Source: Pseudorhodoplanes sp. | GTDB lineage: Bacteria; Pseudomonadota; Alphaproteobacteria; Rhizobiales; Xanthobacteraceae | Reading direction: 5' to 3' | Assembly: GCA_022843165.1 (NCBI GenBank) | Contig: JALHOD010000027.1 | Coordinates: forward strand, 1-35,053 | DNA: 35,053 bases | Shown: piece after piece, positions 30,211 through 35,053 of the stretch | How the letters are laid out: each line of letters starts with the position of its first letter | Numbering within the stretch: position 1 is the stretch's first letter | Program-made: the position numbers and the translations under genes | Notes under the pieces: generated by a model | Databases searched by the model: none | Told to the model about the DNA's origin: nothing | The model's input: only the letters and a program-made list of their open reading frames with translations

Positions 30211-31062
30211 CTAGCGGCAAGGCTTGGCGTCGGTGATGTCGATCGAGGTCATTTCGCCGGCAATCACGAAATCGTTGTAGTCCAGCGACAGCCCGCGCGA
30301 GATGCCGTTCTCGTAGATTTCGAACCGGATCGCATAGACCGGTGTCTGCTCCCCGGTCTTCTTGGATTTGTCGAAATAGCTGATGCTTACCGGCCAGCGC
30401 GTCAGCCTGGACAGCGCGTCGTTGCGGCCCGCGGCGTCGTCGGGTTTTTTCTCGGGGGCCACCGGCTGCCCGATCACCGTGAGCGTGTCATAGATTTTTT
30501 CGCCGGTTTCCGAACCGTCATAAACCGGCAGTTCCAGAATGGTTTTGCCAGCGAGCGCCGCTTCGATGATGCGGCGCATGTGGTCGGTGGGAAAGACCAC
30601 CGCGGCTTCAAGATCAAATTTCTTCGCGCCCGGCTTGGTCAGGTTCACCGCGACGGCGCTGGTCTTGCGTTCGGCATTGCCATCGACGGAATCGGCCAGA
30701 TTCTGATTGATAAAATTCTGCGAGTTGAAGCGGAAGGTCTTTGCTGCGCCCTCTTCCCAGGTCGTGGCGCGCAGATCCGTCATCAGCGTCTTGCCTTCGC
30801 CCAGACCGATCTGCGAGACCTGCCGGAATTGCAGGGCATAGCCATCACAGCGGCTGCCGGAAAAATCATAGAGGATACGGCCGCGTACGGATTCGACCGG
30901 CCGGTTGCCGCGCGACTGCGCCAGCTTCAAATCATAGACCGCCCGGTGCGGAACCAGTTCGATGACGCGGGTTTGCGGCGCGGCAAAAGCTGCGGTTCCG
31001 AGACCGGAACACAGTGCAAGTGCCGCCAAAATTCCGGGCATGCCGCGACGGATGTCAGCCAT
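30211..31062 (-). CDS. eipB: EipB-family periplasmic envelope-integrity protein
   Basis: The 283-residue product has a signal peptide (about 1-27, FAA-APQ) and the DUF1849/EipB layout: ELVPHRAVYDLKLAQ at the mature N-terminus, GRILYDFSGSRCDGYAL, LRATTWEEG, KFDLEAAVVFPTDHM, then ISYFDKSKK and a C-terminal DAKPCR. The two cysteines (in GSRCDG and KPCR) match the single conserved disulphide of Brucella EipB, a beta-spiral protein needed for envelope integrity. ATG 31062 follows AGGAG; a 43-residue open extension upstream is rejected. Divergent from the RidA gene. Confidence 0.92.
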   Translation of the reverse strand: MADIRRGMPGILAALALCSGLGTAAFAAPQTRVIELVPHRAVYDLKLAQSRGNRPVESVRGRILYDFSGSRCDGYALQFRQVSQIGLGEGKTLMTDLRATTWEEGAAKTFRFNSQNFINQNLADSVDGNAERKTSAVAVNLTKPGAKKFDLEAAVVFPTDHMRRIIEAALAGKTILELPVYDGSETGEKIYDTLTVIGQPVAPEKKPDDAAGRNDALSRLTRWPVSISYFDKSKKTGEQTPVYAIRFEIYENGISRGLSLDYNDFVIAGEMTSIDITDAKPCR

Positions 31063-31224
31063 TGAAAGAAGCTCCTGGACGTCCTCGAACGAAAATAGGG
31101 AGGCCCTCGTTTCGCTGCAATATCGCATTCTCCGCGGTCTGCTTGCATGAACGGGCATGATCGGCGAAGACAGTCCCTGATTTGCGGCCATTGCAAGGCC
31201 GAAATGACATGGCAGGAGGTCGAA

Positions 31225-31692
31225 ATGGCGGGGGCGGTGGAGAAAAAGCTCGCGGAACTGGGTGTGACCCTACACACACCCGCAACCCCTGTTGCCAACT
31301 ATGTCGGTTTCGTCCGCACCGGCAATCTGCTGGTCGTCTCCGGCCAGGTATGTTTCGACCCCGACGGCAATCTGGTCGCCAAGGGCAAACTGGGAGCCGA
31401 CGTCTCGGTCGAAGACGGGCAGAAGGCCGCGCGCGCCTGTGCCATCAACCTGCTCGCGCAAATCAAGGCCGCGCTCGGAGATCTCGACAAGGTTCAACGC
31501 GTGGTGCGGCTCGGGGGCTTCGTCAACGCGGTGCCGAGCTTCCTCGACGGTCCGAAAGTCCTGAACGGCGCCTCGGATCTTATGGTCATGGCCTTCGGCG
31601 ACAAGGGCCGCCACGCGCGCACCACGGTCGGCGTTTCCGTGCTGCCCATGGACGCTGCTGTCGAGGTCGAAGGCATATTCGAGGTCGCGTGA
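31225..31692 (+). CDS. RidA/YjgF-YER057c-family protein
   Basis: The 155-residue product shows the YjgF fold: TPVANYVGFVRTGNLLVVSGQV, then DGQKAARACAINLLAQIKAALGDLDKV, and the C-terminal R-TTVGVSVLPMDAAVEVEGIFEV with the conserved Arg and Glu of the ligand pocket. RidA-type members deaminate reactive enamines/imines; this is the longer subgroup found in proteobacteria, so activity may differ. ATG 31225 follows GGAGG at 31215-31219, much better than the open upstream Met. It opens the operon RidA-GDPD-FemAB-HIT. Confidence 0.9.
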   Translation: MAGAVEKKLAELGVTLHTPATPVANYVGFVRTGNLLVVSGQVCFDPDGNLVAKGKLGADVSVEDGQKAARACAINLLAQIKAALGDLDKVQRVVRLGGFVNAVPSFLDGPKVLNGASDLMVMAFGDKGRHARTTVGVSVLPMDAAVEVEGIFEVA

Positions 31693-31714
31693 GCTGACGG
31701 AAGCGGACGCGACC

Positions 31715-32461
31715 ATGGCAGGGCTCGACTGGCTGACCGCGCGCCCGGTGGCACATCGCGGCCTGCATGATTCCGAACATGGCGTAATCGAGAATACCGC
31801 CTCGGCGTTTTCGGCCGCGATCGCGGCGAACTACGCGATCGAATGCGACCTGCGGATTTCCTCCGACGGTGAGGCGATGGTTTTTCACGATCGCGATCTG
31901 GTCCGGCTGACCGAAGGCGGCGGTCCGGTCGCCGCCATGACTGCGAGTGACCTCCGGCGCGTGTCGTACAAAGGCACGGCGGACCGCATGCTGTCGCTCG
32001 CGGAGTTGTGCGAACTGGTCGCCGGTCGGGTCCCGATCATTCTGGAAATGAAAAGCGAGTTCGACGGCGATCTTCGGCTGCCGGCGCGGATTGCGGATGT
32101 GCTGCGCAGCTATGCCGGGCCGGTGGCCGCCATGTCATTCGATCCGGATCAGGTTTCGGCGCTGCTTGCGGCAGCGCCGGGACTGCCGCGCGGTATCGTG
32201 GCCGAACGCCGCTACAAGCATCCCGAATGGGGTCGCCTGCGGCCGGGCGACAGGCTCAGGCTGGCCTACCTTCTGCATGCGTTGGGGACCAGGCCCCATT
32301 TCGTGGCCTATTCGGTCAATGATCTGCCCGCCATTGCGCCGCTAGCGGCGCGCTGGCTGTTCGGGCTGCCGCTGCTGACCTGGACGGTGCGGACGCCCCC
32401 GCAACGGGCTTGCGCGGCCCGCTGGGCCGACCAGATGATCTTCGAGGGATTTCGGCCATAA
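31715..32461 (+). CDS. Glycerophosphodiester phosphodiesterase family protein
   Basis: The 248-residue product contains the GDPD active-site set: H14RG16, E26NT28, E43CD45 and H58D59 in MVFHDRDLVRLT. Later PIILEMKSEF supplies the usual acidic EMK ligand. Members hydrolyse glycerophosphodiesters to glycerol-3-phosphate. No signal peptide, so it is probably cytoplasmic. It is 22 nt after the RidA stop and 20 nt before the FemAB-like gene. Confidence 0.92.
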   Translation: MAGLDWLTARPVAHRGLHDSEHGVIENTASAFSAAIAANYAIECDLRISSDGEAMVFHDRDLVRLTEGGGPVAAMTASDLRRVSYKGTADRMLSLAELCELVAGRVPIILEMKSEFDGDLRLPARIADVLRSYAGPVAAMSFDPDQVSALLAAAPGLPRGIVAERRYKHPEWGRLRPGDRLRLAYLLHALGTRPHFVAYSVNDLPAIAPLAARWLFGLPLLTWTVRTPPQRACAARWADQMIFEGFRP

Positions 32462-32481
32462 AGGACGCCTACACTCACGTG

Positions 32482-33759
32482 ATGCCGCCTTCTGCCTCAG
32501 CTCCGGACCTCAAGGCCGATTTTCGGATCCGCGCAGTTCCCGACATCGGCGCAATTCCGGCCACGGCCTGGGACGCCTGCGCCCATTGCGACACGAGCCT
32601 GCCGTCTTCCTCTCATGCCGCACCTCAACAAGCTCACACTACGCATGAGGACAAGTCTAAATTGCGAGGATACCCGTCCAACCCATTTGTTTCTCATGCT
32701 TTTCTTCAGGCTCTGGAAGCCTCGCAGTCGGTGGGGGCGCGGGCGGGATGGCTGCCGCAGCACCTGGTGCTGGAGGGCAGCGACGGGCGGATCCTGGGGG
32801 CCGCGCCCTGTTATCTGAAATCCCATTCCCAGGGCGAATATGTCTTCGACCATGCCTGGGCCGACGCCTATGAGCGCGCGGGCGGCGACTATTACCCCAA
32901 GCTGCAGGTCTCGGTGCCCTTCACCCCGGCGGCTGGCCCGCGCCTTCTGGTCGGCCCCGACGCGGATGCACAGGCCGTCCGCTCGTGGCTGGCGGGCGGG
33001 CTGATCGCGCTGTGCGAGCAGCGCGAGGCTTCCGGGGTCCACGCCACCTTCCTGCAGCCTGCCGACTGGGAGGCCCTGGCCGAGCGCGGTTTCCTGCAGC
33101 GCACCGACCAGCAATTCCATTGGGAGAATCCCGGCTATTCCTCGTTCGAGGATTTCCTCGCCGCCCTGTCCTCGCGCAAGCGCAAGTTCATCCGCCGCGA
33201 GCGCCGCGAGGCGCTGGCGTCCGGCGTCACCATCGACTGGCTGACCGGCTCCGACCTGACCGAAGCGGTCTGGGACGTCTTCTTCGCCTTCTACATGGAC
33301 ACCGGCTCGCGCAAATGGGGCCGGCCCTATCTCACCCGCGCTTTCTTCTCGCTTGTGGGCGAGAGCATGCGCGACCGCATCCTGCTGGTGATGGCCAAAC
33401 GCGAGGGTCGCTACGTCGCCGGCGCCATCAACTTCATCGGCGCCGACACGCTGTACGGCCGCCATTGGGGGGCGCTCGAACATCACCCCTTCCTGCATTT
33501 CGAGCTCTGCTATTACCAGGCCATGGACTACGCCATCGCCCACAAGCTGCCGCGCGTGGAAGCGGGCGCCCAGGGCGAACACAAGCTGGCGCGCGGCTAT
33601 GCCCCGGCGACCACCTATTCGGCGCATTACATCGCCAATCCCGGGTTGCGGCGGGCGATCGCGGACTACCTCACGCGCGAGCGGGCGCATGTGGACGCCG
33701 TCGGACAGGAACTTGCCGCCTACACGCCTTTCCGCAAGACTCAGATAGACGAGGACTGA
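32482..33759 (+). CDS. FemAB-like/GNAT (DUF482) acyltransferase with in-frame insertion
   Basis: The 425-residue product belongs to the peptidogalycan/DUF482 group of the GNAT fold: YVFDHAWADAYERAGGDYYPKLQVSVPFTP, then FLAALSSRKRKFIRRERREAL, FYMDTGSRKWGRPYLTR, and GAQGEHKLARGYAPATTYSAHYI near the C-terminus. Substrate is unknown; family members transfer aminoacyl or acyl groups. Residues about 36-63 form a Ser/His/Gln/Lys-rich insertion between conserved DACA and NPFVSHAFL blocks. Its DNA is AT-richer and uses rare codons, and CTCATGC motifs border it. ATG 32482 fits the domain; a longer 5' frame is spurious. Confidence 0.85.
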   Translation: MPPSASAPDLKADFRIRAVPDIGAIPATAWDACAHCDTSLPSSSHAAPQQAHTTHEDKSKLRGYPSNPFVSHAFLQALEASQSVGARAGWLPQHLVLEGSDGRILGAAPCYLKSHSQGEYVFDHAWADAYERAGGDYYPKLQVSVPFTPAAGPRLLVGPDADAQAVRSWLAGGLIALCEQREASGVHATFLQPADWEALAERGFLQRTDQQFHWENPGYSSFEDFLAALSSRKRKFIRRERREALASGVTIDWLTGSDLTEAVWDVFFAFYMDTGSRKWGRPYLTRAFFSLVGESMRDRILLVMAKREGRYVAGAINFIGADTLYGRHWGALEHHPFLHFELCYYQAMDYAIAHKLPRVEAGAQGEHKLARGYAPATTYSAHYIANPGLRRAIADYLTRERAHVDAVGQELAAYTPFRKTQIDED

Positions 33760-33762
33760 ATC

Positions 33763-34191
33763 ATGCCGGATTACGATCCCAACAATATTTTCGCGAAGAT
33801 TTTGCGCGGCGAGCTGCCCTGCCACAAGGTCCACGAGGACGAGCGCGCCGTGGTGTTCCTCGACATCATGCCGCGCGCGCCCGGACATGCGCTGGTGGTG
33901 CCAAAAGCGCCGGCGCGCAATCTGCTGGACGTCGCGCCCGAAGATCTCGCGCATGTCATGACGCTGGCGCAAAAGGTGGCGCGGGCCTCGATCAAGGCCT
34001 TCGACGCCGACGGCGTCACCCTCCAGCAATTCAACGAAAGCGCGGGCGGCCAGGTGGTGTTCCATCTGCATGTGCATGTCATCCCGCGCCGGGACGGCGT
34101 CGCCATGAAGCCGCCGGCGAGCGAGAAGGAAAAGCCGGACGTGCTGGCCGACCATGCCAAGAAACTGGCGGCGGCGCTGAAGGCGCTCTGA
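33763..34191 (+). CDS. HIT-family nucleotide hydrolase
   Basis: The 142-residue product shows the histidine triad H101LH103VH105VIP, with catalytic His103, and the upstream NESAGGQVVF helix-strand. The N-terminal IFAKILRGELPCHKV and FLDIMPRAPGHALVVPK blocks match HINT-type proteins that hydrolyse adenosine phosphoramidates or dinucleotides. GAGGAC precedes the ATG. It is 3 nt after the FemAB-like stop and ends 2 nt before the convergent azlD stop. Confidence 0.94.
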   Translation: MPDYDPNNIFAKILRGELPCHKVHEDERAVVFLDIMPRAPGHALVVPKAPARNLLDVAPEDLAHVMTLAQKVARASIKAFDADGVTLQQFNESAGGQVVFHLHVHVIPRRDGVAMKPPASEKEKPDVLADHAKKLAAALKAL

Positions 34192-34193
34192 CG

Positions 34194-34553
34194 CTATCGC
34201 AGCATCCACCAGTCGGCCACGAGCGTTCCCAGGATCAGGACCGTCACGCCGGTCGCGACGCCGGCAAAGACCGATCGGCGGATCAGGGCGAAGGCGGCGA
34301 ACCCCGTCGCCACCGCGATCAGCCGCACCGACAGCGGAATTGAGGCCAGCGCGCCGGGCGCGAAAATCGTCAGCTTGGCGATGACCGCCGCCAGCACCGC
34401 GGTCGCCACCGCGCGCACCCAGACCAGGAATTCCGAGCTCTCGTCCAGCCCGCGCGACGCCACCAGCCCGAACACGCGCCAGACCTCGTTCGGCAGAAAG
34501 CCGACCAGGATCAGCACCAGATAGGGCCAGAGATGTTCCGACAATGCGCTCAT
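34194..34553 (-). CDS. azlD: AzlD-type branched-chain amino acid exporter subunit
   Basis: The 119-residue protein has four hydrophobic helices and the AzlD pattern LVLILVGFLPNEVWRVFGLV, LVWVRAVATAVLAAVIAK and an ending TVLILGTLVADWWM. AzlCD pairs export branched-chain amino acids or small hydrophobic analogues. ATG 34553 overlaps the stop of azlC (ATGA at 34553-34550), which supports a two-subunit complex. Confidence 0.88.
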   Translation of the reverse strand: MSALSEHLWPYLVLILVGFLPNEVWRVFGLVASRGLDESSEFLVWVRAVATAVLAAVIAKLTIFAPGALASIPLSVRLIAVATGFAAFALIRRSVFAGVATGVTVLILGTLVADWWMLR

Positions 34554-35053
34554 GTGCGGCGCTTCCAGATCCGGTGCGCGCCATACGCCAGCGTACCGCC
34601 GACAATGCCGGACCACATGATGTCGAGATTGACCGCGTAATAGGCCAGCACCGGTCCGATGATCAGGCCCGCCACCAGCGCCAGCCGGTCCACCAGCTCG
34701 CGGCTGTTGCGCGCGATCGAGACCAGAAAGGACATCGGGGTCAGGAACAGCAGCGCCGCCGTCAGCAGCACCGGCAATTGCGCGGCGAGATAGAAGCCGC
34801 CGAAGGTCGCGATCAGCGCCGAGGAGAAATAGCCGCAGCCCAGTCCGTTCACGAACGGGATGCGGCGGTGCGGAACGATCAGCGGCGCCAGCCGCATGGA
34901 TTCCACCCACATGCTCACGGCCGTCATGTGCGCGGGCAGAACCAGATCGCGGAACCGGGTCTGCGGACCTTTCAGGATCGGCAGCAGCGCCACCACCATG
35001 GGAAGCAGGCGGACGCCGCTCAGCCCCACCGCGATCGCGACTTCGATCAGCGG
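34550..35053 (-). CDS. azlC: AzlC-type permease, N-terminus outside the window
   Basis: The minus-strand frame is open to the window edge and reads PLIEVAIAVGLSGVRLLPMVVALLP before the rest, which is the AzlC signature (LSGVRLLPMVVALLP...RFRDLVLPAHMTAVSMW). At least five hydrophobic helices follow. The 5' part (roughly 60-80 residues) is missing. Its TGA overlaps azlD. Partner of AzlD in amino acid export. Confidence 0.9.
   Translation of the reverse strand, partial: PLIEVAIAVGLSGVRLLPMVVALLPILKGPQTRFRDLVLPAHMTAVSMWVESMRLAPLIVPHRRIPFVNGLGCGYFSSALIATFGGFYLAAQLPVLLTAALLFLTPMSFLVSIARNSRELVDRLALVAGLIIGPVLAYYAVNLDIMWSGIVGGTLAYGAHRIWKRRT

Noticed and set aside
32497-34605. A 702-codon open frame on the minus strand
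   Set aside because: It is antisense to the FemAB-like and HIT genes, is rich in Arg/Gly/Gln and has no domain pattern. GC-rich codon bias on the real strand keeps this frame open.
1-35053. tRNA genes, CRISPR arrays, insertion sequences and prophage
   Set aside because: No cloverleaf, no regularly spaced repeats, no transposase or integrase frame was recognised by reading.

Overview
The window is GC-rich (about 60-65% by eye) with alphaproteobacterial gene content. The PleD/DivK pair, an EipB envelope protein, a DUF3572 gene overlapping a zinc-ribbon DinB, and the order pyrB-pyrC-plsY-dprA-topA-rnr-DUF983-Nudix-rpmG all point to Hyphomicrobiales (Rhizobiales), probably the Bradyrhizobium/Xanthobacteraceae side. 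Species cannot be read from the sequence. No rRNA, tRNA, CRISPR array, insertion sequence, integrase or phage gene was recognised.

Region 1 (about 1-12,000) is a patchwork of short genes on both strands, mostly small membrane, secreted or stress-associated proteins: an HXXEE membrane protein, an amphi-Trp protein, two YjdJ-type small acetyltransferases, a fatty-acid desaturase, a Spy-like periplasmic protein, an SPW-repeat membrane protein, a tandem pair of four-cysteine secreted proteins, PsiE, a type II haloacid dehalogenase, DUF2189 and DUF2218 proteins, a PsiF-repeat protein and a CPBP membrane protease. Several exist as diverged paralogue pairs. With a further member at 13.4-13.7 kb this gives four paralogue pairs in under 14 kb, so the region looks like a lineage-specific envelope/stress neighbourhood built by local duplication.

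Region 2 (12,100-26,390) is core backbone: ruvX; dsbB with an upstream one-nucleotide-spaced 51-residue DUF5993-like gene; a Gly/Tyr-rich secreted protein; an AidB-type acyl-CoA dehydrogenase; then a long forward run of pyrB, a pyrC-like gene that lacks key metal ligands, plsY, dprA, topA, rnr, a DUF983 gene, a Nudix hydrolase with a split Nudix box, and rpmG closed by a clear terminator.

Region 3 (26,390-35,053) begins with a gene-free stretch holding nested complementary segments (a candidate structured RNA), a 9-bp hairpin and a perfect 13-bp tandem repeat. It continues with the divK-pleD operon on the minus strand, DUF3572-dinB on the plus strand, eipB (minus), a tight forward operon of RidA-like, glycerophosphodiesterase-like, FemAB/GNAT-like and HIT genes, and an azlC-azlD pair (minus) cut by the window end.

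No clearly new multi-gene system is proven. The best leads are the degenerate DHOase partnered with PyrB, the tandem four-Cys secreted pair, the shared C-terminal Cys motif in two Gly/Tyr-rich secreted proteins, the paired CX19C single-pass membrane proteins, the DsbB variant with relocated cysteines plus its coupled small protein, and the structured element after rpmG.
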